From Acanthococcus lagerstroemiae (taxonomy: Eukaryota; Arthropoda; Insecta; Hemiptera; Eriococcidae), in contig JAJSSI010000017.1 of NCBI GenBank assembly GCA_031841125.1, positions 166,213-230,212 on the forward strand: DNA of 64,000 nt, given 5' to 3'. The translations under genes were made by a program, and so were the position numbers. Within the stretch, counting starts at the first letter, position 1. Every line of letters begins with the position of its first letter. Of the stretch, positions 26,799 through 37,693 are shown piece by piece. Below the pieces are notes generated by a model, which was not told where the DNA came from, made no database searches, and saw only the letters and a list, made by a program, of their open reading frames with translations.

Positions 26799-28448
26799 AT
26801 GCCGATCATCGATGACGGCAGTAATAGTGGAATGGGCGAACATTCGGGATATCGCGATAATCGACCAAAGATACGTAATTTATTGCAAACGCTACGCGAA
26901 ACGCAACAACGACTAGACGAATTTAATAAATATTTATTATTAAACGGTACTTTTGCGATAAGGGAACATAAAAATCAAGTATTAAAAAATTGTCTGGCTC
27001 TCGTCGACGACGAAAATTACGTGAAAACTTTATTACGAGATCTTAACCAAGAATTGGAAATTGAAAAAGAACGAAAACAAAATCAAGAAATTTTATTACA
27101 AACCGAAGTCGCCGATACCAATAACGACGGTCTGATCGATTTGTCGCGACGACTCGAGAAAAAGGAACGCGAAATATTTTATTCGTTTTCGAATAATATC
27201 GACGATTACGTTAAAGCGGTGCGAGAAATCGATCAAAGATTATTAACGGATACGCGAAAAAATTATTACGATCTATTGATAAAACTCGGGGATATCATCG
27301 ACATTATCAATCGGAGTACCGGTATTTTGAAAATAATTAAAAATTTGTATAATCTATTGTCGAAATACGATATCGCGATAACGCAAGACGAATACTACGA
27401 ATTGAGCGACGGCGGAATAAACGTGGATAATGTGAAAAAGTTACACGCCAATCGCGTATTCAAATTCGTTAATAGCGTCGTTGGTGATGGTGGTCGAGCC
27501 AACGACGACGAGTTTGCTATCAAAACCGGCGCCACACTATTTGATCGTCGTAATCGCGAGCACATACGTAATTATACGGCGCGATGTATAACGCAACTGG
27601 AAAGTATTCGTCGTTGGATGACGAGCGTGAAAACGTTGTTGTTCGACGCGATGCAACGTTATAGCGATTCGATCGTCGTTGATACGGCCAGTGCCGACGA
27701 AATGTACAAACTAGAGCGTAAAATCAACGAACTAAACCGCTACAGTCGACTCGTCGACGTGTGGGGCAACGAACGCATCGGGGACGTTAACGGTCTCGCG
27801 CGTTTATTCGACGACTATACGAAAACGCTCAATCAATTGGATCTTAATCGAACGCATTTGAAAAACGAGGCGACGAATTATCGATCGAGCCCCTTGAAAC
27901 AGGCCACGCGTTTACGTAATTTACAAAATCGATTGGGCGTCGTGAGCACGCGCAAACAGAACCTCGAACGACTCATACGAGCCCAGCTCGACGTTATCGA
28001 AATTCATTTTCAATTTATTAAAAGCGACATGTTGCGCGTCGGCAATAAAACCTATAATTTACGCATTTATCTGGACTCGCTGGACATTGATAAGACTCGA
28101 GAGTTTACACGCAAACTTACGCGATTACACGAGAAATTTATCGATCGAAATGGTTTATTCAAACAGCCGCCTCGAGAAAATCCGATTTCGGGAAACAATG
28201 GTGGCGCCGAAGATGATCTTCGACAAGATTTACCAATGGATCTCGATAACGGCAACGATGCTGATGATGATCGTCGTGATAACGGGAACGACAACGATAT
28301 TGTATTGGGGACAGACGCCGCGTCGATAATAAATGAAGCGCGTCGAAAAATCCGAGTTTTGGGTGAAATACGTTCGGCACCGTTGAAAAATGCTAATAGT
28401 AGTGGTCGCGACGATATTGACGGTAATGAGGGAATAAAAAAAAAGTAA
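26799..28448 (+). CDS. Coiled-coil protein, possibly the N-terminal part of a split gene
   Basis: The protein is 549 residues and almost entirely alpha-helical in character, with heptad-like stretches (LLQTLRETQQRLDEFNKYLL, LLRDLNQELEIEKERKQNQE, LIKLGDIIDIINRSTGILKI). It resembles structural or cytoskeletal rod proteins, without a recognisable family. The last 90 residues become Asp/Asn-rich. It ends in GIKKK at an A9 run (28436-28444). The other frame beyond that run is open and leads straight into the next coiled-coil gene, so the two may be one gene interrupted by a homopolymer length difference. Confidence 0.7.
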   Translation: MPIIDDGSNSGMGEHSGYRDNRPKIRNLLQTLRETQQRLDEFNKYLLLNGTFAIREHKNQVLKNCLALVDDENYVKTLLRDLNQELEIEKERKQNQEILLQTEVADTNNDGLIDLSRRLEKKEREIFYSFSNNIDDYVKAVREIDQRLLTDTRKNYYDLLIKLGDIIDIINRSTGILKIIKNLYNLLSKYDIAITQDEYYELSDGGINVDNVKKLHANRVFKFVNSVVGDGGRANDDEFAIKTGATLFDRRNREHIRNYTARCITQLESIRRWMTSVKTLLFDAMQRYSDSIVVDTASADEMYKLERKINELNRYSRLVDVWGNERIGDVNGLARLFDDYTKTLNQLDLNRTHLKNEATNYRSSPLKQATRLRNLQNRLGVVSTRKQNLERLIRAQLDVIEIHFQFIKSDMLRVGNKTYNLRIYLDSLDIDKTREFTRKLTRLHEKFIDRNGLFKQPPRENPISGNNGGAEDDLRQDLPMDLDNGNDADDDRRDNGNDNDIVLGTDAASIINEARRKIRVLGEIRSAPLKNANSSGRDDIDGNEGIKKK

Positions 28449-28531
28449 CGGACAAAAATACTGATCCGGTTTTTGTTTTCGCGCCAGTATCTTCGCCATC
28501 AACGTCTTCATCGACAACAACGACGACGCCA

Positions 28532-31500
28532 ATGCCGTCGGCATCATCGATAGTGACCGGGATAAAAGGAAATACGACAAAATCGGCAACTCCGGTTTCA
28601 ACAATTTCCGCCGGTAAACGACGAAAACGAAATAATAAATCGCAGAGCGCAACAGAAATCGTGGAAGAACAACAAGTAGTAATGGCGGAAGAAGAAGAAG
28701 AAAAAAATGAAGATAACGAATCTACACGTTCGACGAATTTAATCGAAGATACGGGTTCTCGTTTTTCAATGACCGAAAAACAACGATCGCGCGCGATACC
28801 GCAATCATCATCTTCGATGTCATCGTCGTCGTCCTCCTCTTCCCCTTTCACGACGGAACCAATCGCGACAAATGAAAAAAATGACGAAACGATAAAGGAG
28901 CTGTCGGATAATTCGATCGTATATAAAAATCAATTAATAGAACAAACGATAAGAAATAAAACGATGGGCGAACAATTGAGAACGATGGAAAAACAAATAT
29001 CGCGTTTGAGGGAGAAATTGAACGTGGCCGAGAGTAATTACGAGACGGAAATAAAAAATGCGAACAAATTGAACGAATTATTGCAACAACGCGAAAATTA
29101 CGGAGAAGATTTGAAAAGGCGAATCGGCGATTTACAAAAATCGATAAATCGATACTCCGAGGAAAAATTAATTTTGACTCGTCAAATCGAAGACTGCCAA
29201 AAACGTTTGAACGAGTCGATGGAGCAGCAGCAGCAACGACAACAGGAACAAACTACTAGTTTATCGGATAATTTCGATAAGGAGAATAAGGAAAATCAGC
29301 CATCTCGACCCATCGACGATTCCTCGACAAATGATTATCGGCGAATTCGCGACGAATACGAAAAAAAGATTTCGTCGCTGGAAGACGACAAAAAATATTA
29401 TCAAGAAGAACTCGATTTGAAAATTAAAGAACTCGACGAGGCCAACGAGGATATAAATACGGTCAATTCAAAAATAAAGACTTTGCAACGCGAATTGACA
29501 ACATTGAAGAGCGATTACCAAGAATACGAAGACGTCTATGCGAATCTCGCCAAAGAATTCGATAGAAAAAAAGCGGAATGCGATAGACGATTGAACGAAA
29601 AGGATTATTCGCTGGAGCAGCACGAAAAACAAATTCAAATATTGAAAAGTAAAAATTCGTTATTTCGCGATCGATTAAAGGACATCGTTCGCGAATTTCG
29701 TATTTCGGGTTTCGATTACGATAAACGCGACGATGCCGAGAACGATAATGATTACGACGATGAGGGCGATGATAATAATAGCGATCATTACGGAGAAAGT
29801 GATACCGTTAGAAGAAGCGCCGTCGAAGCCAATATCGATAAAAATATGGAATTTTTACGTTCGATCGTTCGAATGTTGCGCGATGAAAAACAACGAATGA
29901 CGGATCAAATTGCGGAGATGCAACGGAATTACGACGAGTTGCAGCGTACCATCGATAATGGTCAACGGGAACTCGTTGATTTGAAAAAAGCGCGAGAATT
30001 GGACGAATACGAGTTCAAAGATACTATCGGTCTGTTGAACGACAGAATCGAGGAAAAAGAAAAAAAAATAAGCGAATTAGATCTCGCGGCTCGAAGAATC
30101 AACGATGAGAAAAATGAATTGGCGCTAGAACGCGATCGAATTATCAACAAATACGACGAGTGTCGCGAAAGTTTGAAAAATCTCGGAAACGAACGAACGA
30201 CGCGAGAGCAACGACAAGAAGAAGAATCGCTACGGCAACAAGGAGAACTTTTGAAACAATTGCCGCACGAAGAAAATCAACAACAATTACAGATACAGCA
30301 GCAGCAACAATTACATATGGTGCAACGACAAGAAGAACAAGAACGAAACGTCGTGCATCGATTGAAGAACAAACAACGACAATCAAATAAAAAACCGAAA
30401 CGATTACAACGACGAACGAATAAAAAACAGGAAAAAAGTACGATCGAGGAGAGTCAGCGACAAGACGATAACGACGACGATGACGATGAGAATAAACAGA
30501 CCTCGGATGCGCCACGTGATACAACGGGTGCCGATAGAGCCGCCGTATCGGCGACAACACTTTTGGATATCGCAATTTCCGATACGGATGACGATGACGT
30601 GGACAACGATCCGGGCATTAAAAACGTTAACGTTGATTCTTCGGGGATCGTGTTGAATGCGACGACGACATCGAAAAATTTATCGACATCGTCGTCGCCC
30701 GAGTTGGATAACGAATTAACTCGATTTCATCGTGAGCCTTATTTAACCTCCGAACTTTATAAATTGTTAAAAATGAATTCCGCGACGATAGCAGCAATCG
30801 CTACCGTCGCCGCCGATAACGATAGTCGAGGCGACGACAAGAATAAATATCGAGGAGAATTCGGTCGAGAAAAACAATTGATGGATTACGGAAAAAGATT
30901 GTGGGATATCGTAACGGATTTCCCCAAACATCACAGACCTAGAAAAAATTTAACAATTTACGAATCATCGGCGTCGATCGATGACAAACTACGAGCGTAC
31001 GTGAACGATGGCAAATCGTTTGCGGATATTTACGAAAAGTATAATTTCGAAAATGCGTACACCGAGTCCGTTGTTGCAGCCGTTACCCGTAGTAAAACTC
31101 TCAGGCGTAGTCGTCGTCGTCTTCATCGTAATCGTCCCGTCGATCGATTCGATATATTTGAATTGACGCGTGATTTTGTTCGTTCCTTCGACGATTTATC
31201 ATTTTTGATAAAAGACGTCGCCTCGACAACGACGATTGACGGCGACGCGTTGACATTGTTCAAATCTTTCAATAACAATGACGAAGACGACGGAGACGAT
31301 GCGGAAGATGATGATTATCGACGATTGAGGTCAAAACCAGCCGTAATGCGTTGTACCGATATTCGAGACTTGATTACAATGCTGTACGTAGAATCGAAAG
31401 GTAATCGAGAGCTTTATGAATTTTACGCGAATAAAACGTATCCAAAAAATGAAAATAACAATTACGAGGACGACGACGACGACGATGATGATGATGATAA

Positions 31501-32441
31501 TGCCGACGGCCTGGGCGATAACGGCGATAGAAATAAACACGATAGTCGGAAACAGCCGCGTCTCGTTGATTACGGAAACTCGTCGTATATGGCGGCTTTT
31601 TATACGCGATTACACATCACCTACGAACGTATGCTTCAACAGCAGAAAGACGTTGCGAAAAAAAATAGCGTCGACGACGACCGTGATAACGATAAAGACG
31701 AGCTTTATCACGCCGCGGATAAAAAATTCGCTTATTGCGACTACGAAATCGAGTCGAATCGCAGCAAAGGTAAACTTTTCGACGTTTCTTTGATCGATTA
31801 CGTGTTCGACGGACTAAGAGATCCCGACGAAAGAATAATTCGATTATACGACGAGAAGTTTGCCAAATATTTGTCGATGCCCATGAGCCCGGAACGTTAC
31901 GACGAATTGCTGGCCGAAACCGCGAACGAGAGCGACGTTTCGGTATTTTACCCGTACAGATTGTACGATATACATTGGTTCTCGTACGAGCCGCAAATAC
32001 GATCCGTTAGTTGGCGCGTAAATGATCCACCCTTCACCGAACCCCTGCCACTCGTTTATCTGTACGGCATGATGTATAGCTTGACGACTCGTATACGCGC
32101 CATGAATATGCTCGTATTTTACATTTACGACGACGACACGATGTTCGCCATAAATCGTATACTGATATTATTCGCCATTTATCGACACACGATAATGTCG
32201 GCGTTTGTCGACGATACCAATGACAATTTGGTCAGACCGTTGCTCGTTAACGATTTGAACTTTAAAATTCGCATTTCGTTGGATTCCGTTGTGGCGACAT
32301 TGACCACCTACAAATGGACACCGTATAAAGAATTGTTACAAAATATATATCTCGCGAATATGTGTCACGAAAGTACGTTATCCTACGACGACGAGGAGGA
32401 GGAGAAAAACGATACCGGACAAGATAATCTCAACAATATCG

Positions 32442-32472
<31 letters not shown>

Positions 32473-32479
32473 TTTATAA
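28532..32479 (+). CDS. Long coiled-coil protein with C-terminal globular domain
   Basis: The protein is 1315 residues from ATG 28532, but the frame is open back to 28430. Residues about 110-590 are a strong coiled coil (for example LRTMEKQISRLREKLNVAES, KIKTLQRELTTLKSDYQEYE). A Gln/Lys/Arg-rich and acidic linker follows. The last 550 residues look globular, with conserved-type segments such as LIDYVFDGLRDPDERIIRLY, YRLYDIHWFSYEPQIRSVSW and LVYLYGMMYSLTTRIRAMNM, broken by Asp runs and ending in an acidic tail. The architecture is like a tegument, capsid-linker or motor-tail protein; the family is not recognised. Confidence 0.75.
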
Positions 32480-32584
32480 AATCTGATTTTTTTTTTCAAT
32501 TATTTTTTTTCGTCCGATAAATAGAATATTACCAAACATTTGCGTTTATTACAGACGCATTGTCGACGGAAAATTAGAAAAGTC

Positions 32585-33037
32585 ATGTTTCGAGCATTCG
32601 ACGATCGGTATCGGGTGTACGATACGGAACGTATTTTGTACGTATTTTTCGCAGTCGCTGATTCGAAATCGACATCGGCCGTGTATTACGAGCCAAAAAT
32701 TTATCCGATTACTCATCCGTCGGATCGCGTGAGCCGAGCGTTCGAAATGTGTCGTCGTGTAGCGACCATCGATAACGGTAGCGACGATGATTACGGCTTG
32801 AAACTAGGACAAATTTACACGTGCGATAATTCCATGTTTATCGTCGATCGTGAAATCGACTATCCCATGACTCGGCTTCATTATACCGAAGTAAAAGATT
32901 ACGTGAAGATGTACGCGAAAAACAACAATTTCGATCGTATCATCCTCTTTGTACCAGATATGACGGAAAATTACATCACAAATGGTATAATATTACAAAA
33001 TTTTATATTGGACGGGCTAGAAGCGCATACAGTTTGA
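32585..33037 (+). CDS. Small hypothetical globular protein
   Basis: The 150-residue protein begins at the ATG at 32585; in-frame codons upstream would need TTG. It looks well folded, with mixed strands and helices (YRVYDTERILYVFFAVADSK, FDRIILFVPDMTENYI) and no low-complexity run beyond a short SDDDY, which is unusual in this region. There is no membrane segment and no known family is recognised. An AATAAA follows at 33073. A TTTATTACAG acceptor-like word 30 bases upstream leaves room for a spliced 5' exon, which I could not identify. Confidence 0.6.
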   Translation: MFRAFDDRYRVYDTERILYVFFAVADSKSTSAVYYEPKIYPITHPSDRVSRAFEMCRRVATIDNGSDDDYGLKLGQIYTCDNSMFIVDREIDYPMTRLHYTEVKDYVKMYAKNNNFDRIILFVPDMTENYITNGIILQNFILDGLEAHTV

Positions 33038-33072
33038 CAAATGCGCGCACACATGTATCTCGGGCAAATGCT

Positions 33073-33078
33073 AATAAA
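33073..33078 (+). terminator. AATAAA polyadenylation signal
   Basis: Lies 36 bases past the stop of the 150-residue gene, in the gap between two convergent genes. Confidence 0.5.
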
Positions 33079-33156
33079 GGAACAAGGAAAAAGAGGAAAA
33101 AAAAACACGTATATTTGTGATATTTAATTGCATTTATTATAGCGATTTACGACAAT

Positions 33157-34419
33157 TCAATTGTATTTGTATATGGTTTCGTCGTTGGTTTTGACGAAAT
33201 ACGATTTCCCGTAGGACGGCACGACTCCACGATGAAACGGCACGATTAGACCGTGTCGACGAAATTCGTCGATCGTCAAAGACCAATTGCCGAGAAAGTC
33301 GCCATTATCGATTCGAATCGCGTACAATCGTTCGTCGTCGACGAGCACGCCTACGGTAACGTACAACCGACACACGGGCGCGAATTTACGCAATATTTTC
33401 GTCTCCCATTCTCGACTGATGTAACCCTTGAAGTGGATATTATCGGCAAACACGACAAACCACACGCATTTGCTCGTCGTCGATTTTCCCAAATTAAACC
33501 AGTACTCGCCTCGATACGTGCTCGCCGATAATTCGTAATTCAGTCGGCGTATAGTCGGTAATTTGTACGCGCTCGTGTATCGAGAATTCAAATGACGACA
33601 ATCGTAAATGGCCACGTTCGAACGTTTGAACGAGGCAAACGCGTACAGTCCCTGGACGACCATCGGGTCGTGGCCATAAACAAAATTACGTAAAAACACG
33701 TCAACCGTAATCGTAGAGTTTCTCACGAGTCGCGTAAATATGCGAAATTTCTCGAGGGTATAGTATTCGCCGCCCAATTTACCGCGCGACATGATCGCGT
33801 GTAATCCGTAATTACGATCGAGAGCTATGTCGTAGGGTAGTTTCACATTGGAATCGCTGCAGTCGAGTAAAACGCGTTCGAATTCGTCCATTTCGTCGAT
33901 GCAATTCAACGAATAGACGAACAAAAAGTATTGGCCGCTCGATTGAAAAGCGGCAAAATTCGCCAACAACAACGTTATCCCGAGATCGGATAAATTAACG
34001 ATCCCTCGTTGCTTCTCGTCCACTGTTGTCGTCGTCGTCATCGTTGTCATTTCTATCGTCGTCTTCGTCGGCGATGATGGTGATCCAACGACGTCGGTGA
34101 AATCTTCATTCTCCTCGTCGATATTGTTACAATATAGTTGGTTGTGTCGATTGCCGCCGCCGCCGCCGCTCAAATTTGTCGTTGAGGTTGTTACGTCGAA
34201 TTCGTAATATAATCGAGCTTTCTCGTATAATTGTTCTTTTAGCGTGTATCCCTCCACCAGAGCGCTATGATTATGCGGCGTTAATACTCGATCGATGCCG
34301 TTCGTTTCGTCGAGTCGCGCCACCTGATCGAACGATTCGCCGTTTAATTTTTTACGCAAAATATTGTACATAAAAACTTGATCGGGTACGTTTAAATTAT
34401 CGAATAAAGATTCGGTCAT
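33157..34419 (-). CDS. Hypothetical globular protein, 420 residues
   Basis: A compact, mostly non-repetitive protein. Segments include DQVFMYNILRKKLNGESFDQ, LGITLLLANFAAFQSSGQYF, VDVFLRNFVYGHDPMVV, CVWFVVFADNIHFKGYISRE and LYVTVGVLVDDERLYAIRID. A Gly/Thr-rich insert occupies about 80-130. The spread of charged and aromatic residues suggests a soluble enzyme or transcription protein, but no catalytic motif is recognised. There is no membrane segment. ATG 34419 is the first of the frame. It lies 65 bases downstream of the minus-strand kinase gene and is probably transcribed in the same direction. Confidence 0.7.
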   Translation of the reverse strand: MTESLFDNLNVPDQVFMYNILRKKLNGESFDQVARLDETNGIDRVLTPHNHSALVEGYTLKEQLYEKARLYYEFDVTTSTTNLSGGGGGNRHNQLYCNNIDEENEDFTDVVGSPSSPTKTTIEMTTMTTTTTVDEKQRGIVNLSDLGITLLLANFAAFQSSGQYFLFVYSLNCIDEMDEFERVLLDCSDSNVKLPYDIALDRNYGLHAIMSRGKLGGEYYTLEKFRIFTRLVRNSTITVDVFLRNFVYGHDPMVVQGLYAFASFKRSNVAIYDCRHLNSRYTSAYKLPTIRRLNYELSASTYRGEYWFNLGKSTTSKCVWFVVFADNIHFKGYISREWETKILRKFAPVCRLYVTVGVLVDDERLYAIRIDNGDFLGNWSLTIDEFRRHGLIVPFHRGVVPSYGKSYFVKTNDETIYKYN

Positions 34420-34484
34420 GATGTCGACGAAAAAAAAAATTACTACAAATCGAATTAATTATCTCCGCGTAATTTCGCGCTCGA

Positions 34485-36146
34485 TTATTTCTTGCTAAAC
34501 ATATAAATCGCGCTGTCGGTGTAATTATCGAAAATATTTTGCACGTATATATCCGCTAAAGCTCGTCGTTGATGGTCGTTATAATTGGCAACAAGATCGA
34601 CGTCGTCTATCTTTTCATAAAATTTATTTACGTAATTTTGTTCGCGCGCCTGTTCCGCGCGTTCGATAAACGATGTCGCGTTATTCGAACGGCAATCGTC
34701 GACAATTCGAATACCTCGTTTTTGATTACAAGTATCGCCTGGAATCTCGTTTTTTTCAACGTCGTTGTCGCAGTCGTTGCCGTTACTATCGCTGATTACG
34801 CTACCGTTGTTATTCGTGTCGGTAATATTTTCTCCTATACGATCGAATCGATCATACGACAAATACGCGGAATCAATTACCGTGAAAAATGACGACGTCG
34901 GTCGAGACAAAGACGACGGTAATGTCGATGATGATGATAACGATGATGATGATGATGATGATGATGATGATACTGCTGATGATGATGATAATGATAATGG
35001 CGTCGATGTAGGTTGTATCTTCGGTTGACCGTTTCCCTTATAATCGAGACGTTTGGCGATGGCGTTCTGCAACTCGGCGAGCGTAATGCGCGGAAATCGA
35101 TCCCGAACGCACGATATATCGATGCAAGGATCGCGTTTCAATAGCGAAAACCAGTAATATACGTAATTTTGCGCCGCCAAACCGTTGAATGATTTGGCGC
35201 GATAAGCGTCGCTGCAGTACACGTCGCGAGAATTACTACTCGCGCGAGAACGCGCGCACGCTCGTTCCATCATACTGAGCGCGTTCATGCTAAAATCGCG
35301 ACAAGTCACGAATAGAGTAGGATCGCGACGTCTGGCGTAATTTTCAAAGTATTCCAGTACGTACGTCAATCCGCAATACGAGGCGTGCTCGTTAAGTACG
35401 GCAAACACGCTCGATTCGTCGTCGATCGGTATAGACTGGCGTCGACGCGAGTAATACGTCTCGAGGTAACGTACAAAATACCAAATTAGATTCGAATAAC
35501 GCGATCGATCCCAAACTACGGCGGCGGCCTGTTCTCGCGCGTTTTTCGATCGATCGTCGTCGTCGTCGATGATTTTACGTTTTTCAACGAAATCCCGAAA
35601 ACATATGTAACGCAAACACTTGAACGGGTTTTTGTTGTAATCGCTGCTACTCGTGACATCGGGCCAAAATTGATTAATCTTCAGGCCGACTCGATGGCGC
35701 AACAGTATCGACAGCGTTGATTTACCCACACCACTAACACCGTCCAGACTGATAAATCGACGTCGTTCGAACGATCCGAGTTCTGCGTCCAAATACTCGT
35801 CCAAAGTATCGTGCTTGGTCAATTTATCTGCAATTTCTTGTAAATAATATAATCGTCGTTGTTCCTGTTGTTTCTTCCGCTCTACAAATATTAGTCGTTT
35901 TTCGAGATAATCTTTATTATTGTCGTCGACGTTGCAGTCGCTGCCGTCGTCGTCGTCGTCATCGTTGTTGTTGCCATTATCGCCGCAATCATTGTTGATA
36001 ATTTTGTATCGTGTTTTACACAACGAGGCTGGTCTTAATATTACTCTCGATTCGTTCAATCGGCATTTATTCAATATTCGTTCGACGTTGTCGTAAATCG
36101 TCAACTCTTGCGATTTCGAACAATTTCCTCGCTGTCCGTCGATCAT
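34485..36146 (-). CDS. Deoxynucleoside (thymidine) kinase-like protein
   Basis: The protein is 553 residues. FISLDGVSGVGKSTLSILL contains an intact Walker A (GVSGVGKS, 136-143). VVWDRSRYSNLIW (211-222) carries the DRS motif of the deoxynucleoside kinase/thymidine kinase family. LFVTCRDFSMNALSMMERAC is consistent with the later helical region and lid. The family transfers phosphate from ATP to deoxynucleosides and feeds dNTP synthesis; nudiviruses carry related genes. The first 130 residues (with an Asp/Asn run) and a Ser-rich stretch at about 375-420 are additions. A C-terminal region of about 120 residues is unassigned. Substrate choice cannot be read from the sequence. Confidence 0.75.
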   Translation of the reverse strand: MIDGQRGNCSKSQELTIYDNVERILNKCRLNESRVILRPASLCKTRYKIINNDCGDNGNNNDDDDDDGSDCNVDDNNKDYLEKRLIFVERKKQQEQRRLYYLQEIADKLTKHDTLDEYLDAELGSFERRRFISLDGVSGVGKSTLSILLRHRVGLKINQFWPDVTSSSDYNKNPFKCLRYICFRDFVEKRKIIDDDDDRSKNAREQAAAVVWDRSRYSNLIWYFVRYLETYYSRRRQSIPIDDESSVFAVLNEHASYCGLTYVLEYFENYARRRDPTLFVTCRDFSMNALSMMERACARSRASSNSRDVYCSDAYRAKSFNGLAAQNYVYYWFSLLKRDPCIDISCVRDRFPRITLAELQNAIAKRLDYKGNGQPKIQPTSTPLSLSSSSAVSSSSSSSSSSLSSSSTLPSSLSRPTSSFFTVIDSAYLSYDRFDRIGENITDTNNNGSVISDSNGNDCDNDVEKNEIPGDTCNQKRGIRIVDDCRSNNATSFIERAEQAREQNYVNKFYEKIDDVDLVANYNDHQRRALADIYVQNIFDNYTDSAIYMFSKK

Positions 36147-36257
36147 GGCCGCCTATTATTTGGTGGAATATCGTTTCGAGCCGATGATGCTGACGATAAT
36201 GGTGCCAGTGCGCGATTTTGAATTATATAGAGAAATATTTCCAAAGAAAAAAAAACT

Positions 36258-37685
36258 ATGTCGTGCGATAATACGCGAAAAACGAGTTACACGAGCGACT
36301 GTCCTTGTAGCCTCTTGTACACGAATAATATAGCGAAATTCGGATTAAGAGTGTATCCGCTCGAATTTGGCACGACGATCACTTCAACGGAGTCGCGTCG
36401 ATTGTTTGTCGGTTCGATACAATGCGACGTTTATATTGTCCCGATTCCCGACGGTGTCTCACCCTACACTACTCAGGATGTTTTGCCCCAACACAAAGGC
36501 GTCAATAGACTATACGTTTATTCGTCCGAACAATTAACTCGAGAATCTTTGAATTATATAATTCAACAATACGATAATCCAATTATCGCGTATCCTTTCG
36601 ACGATTACACGTTTATTAGTGGCAATAGCGACGATCATCGTCGTCTCGTTAGTCAACGATTTATCGAATACGGAATTGACGCTTCAACCACGACGAGAGA
36701 TGGCAATGACGATGGCAAAGAGGAAAACGTTACGATCGTGTCGCCTAAATTGATGGGAATCGATAATTATTACGCGTATTGCGTGGATAAATCACAAATT
36801 TGGGATTCAACGGAGACAACGCCATTGTCATGCGGCATGGTATACGACGACGGCGATGATGATGATGATGATGATGATAACGACGATTATGGTGATCGCA
36901 ATAACGACGGAAATGATCGTAAAGTCGAGGATATTGAAAATAGTTGCGCGCTAAATATAAAACGCTATCGCGACGGTCGTCGTGGTTCCGGGCGAATACC
37001 GATTTGTAATTTTTACGAACACGATGGAAGCAATTTTCAATTCGGTTTCGTCGATTATCGATGGTTTCGAAGCCGACACTCGGTAACCAATAAATTATAC
37101 GATCCGGTTAGCCAACACGTGTGTCCCTTGGTGTTGCCCGACGATGTCGTGGTTCCACGTGTTTACTTGATGCCGGACGATTATTATTCGATCACGCCGA
37201 AAAGCGGTTACTTTTTCGATCCATCGACCAACATGATTATTCGAATTTTTAGCCGTCATTATATGTTGTCGATAAACGACGATCGATGCAATCCCGTGAC
37301 TATTATCGACGATCGCGACAACGACGACGACGACGACGACGATAGCATCAACGATGCGGAAATTGATATCGAGCATCGTCATGACGACGACGATGACGAC
37401 GACGAGCGTCGTGACAAAAACGAATCCTACGAAAAGTCAAACGATAAACCATCCGCCTCGTCGTCTCGATCGTCGTCGTTGCCGTTGTCTCATACATTTG
37501 TCGACGATTGCGTCAATGTCGTCGAAGTATTGAGCAACAGACGATTATCGTCGTATTTACTCGAGAAATTTGATTCTCTCGGTTTTCTCGAAGTTTACGC
37601 GCCCGATACAAAAACACTCGTGGCCCGGGACAACGATACGACGGCTGTATTTGGCGATCATACGGGTATGGTATTCGTAATATAG
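36258..37685 (+). CDS. Hypothetical protein with Asp-rich inserts
   Basis: The protein is 475 residues. The N-terminal 150 residues look globular (NNIAKFGLRVYPLEFGTTI, FVGSIQCDVYIVPIPDGVSP, VNRLYVYSSEQLTRESLNYI). A second folded block lies at about 240-350 (FQFGFVDYRWFRSRHSVTNK, HVCPLVLPDDVVVPRVYLMP). Two runs of Asp separate and follow it, and the C-terminus returns to ordinary sequence. No family or membrane segment is recognised. It starts 111 bases from the divergent kinase gene and ends 8 bases before the next ATG, so it is probably co-transcribed with 37694. Confidence 0.65.
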   Translation: MSCDNTRKTSYTSDCPCSLLYTNNIAKFGLRVYPLEFGTTITSTESRRLFVGSIQCDVYIVPIPDGVSPYTTQDVLPQHKGVNRLYVYSSEQLTRESLNYIIQQYDNPIIAYPFDDYTFISGNSDDHRRLVSQRFIEYGIDASTTTRDGNDDGKEENVTIVSPKLMGIDNYYAYCVDKSQIWDSTETTPLSCGMVYDDGDDDDDDDDNDDYGDRNNDGNDRKVEDIENSCALNIKRYRDGRRGSGRIPICNFYEHDGSNFQFGFVDYRWFRSRHSVTNKLYDPVSQHVCPLVLPDDVVVPRVYLMPDDYYSITPKSGYFFDPSTNMIIRIFSRHYMLSINDDRCNPVTIIDDRDNDDDDDDDSINDAEIDIEHRHDDDDDDDERRDKNESYEKSNDKPSASSSRSSSLPLSHTFVDDCVNVVEVLSNRRLSSYLLEKFDSLGFLEVYAPDTKTLVARDNDTTAVFGDHTGMVFVI

Positions 37686-37693
37686 TACTCAAA

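Noticed and set aside
36145..36333. 62-residue frame starting at the divergent promoter of the kinase gene
   Set aside because: A good ATG context but no fold-like sequence, and it overlaps the better-supported start at 36258.
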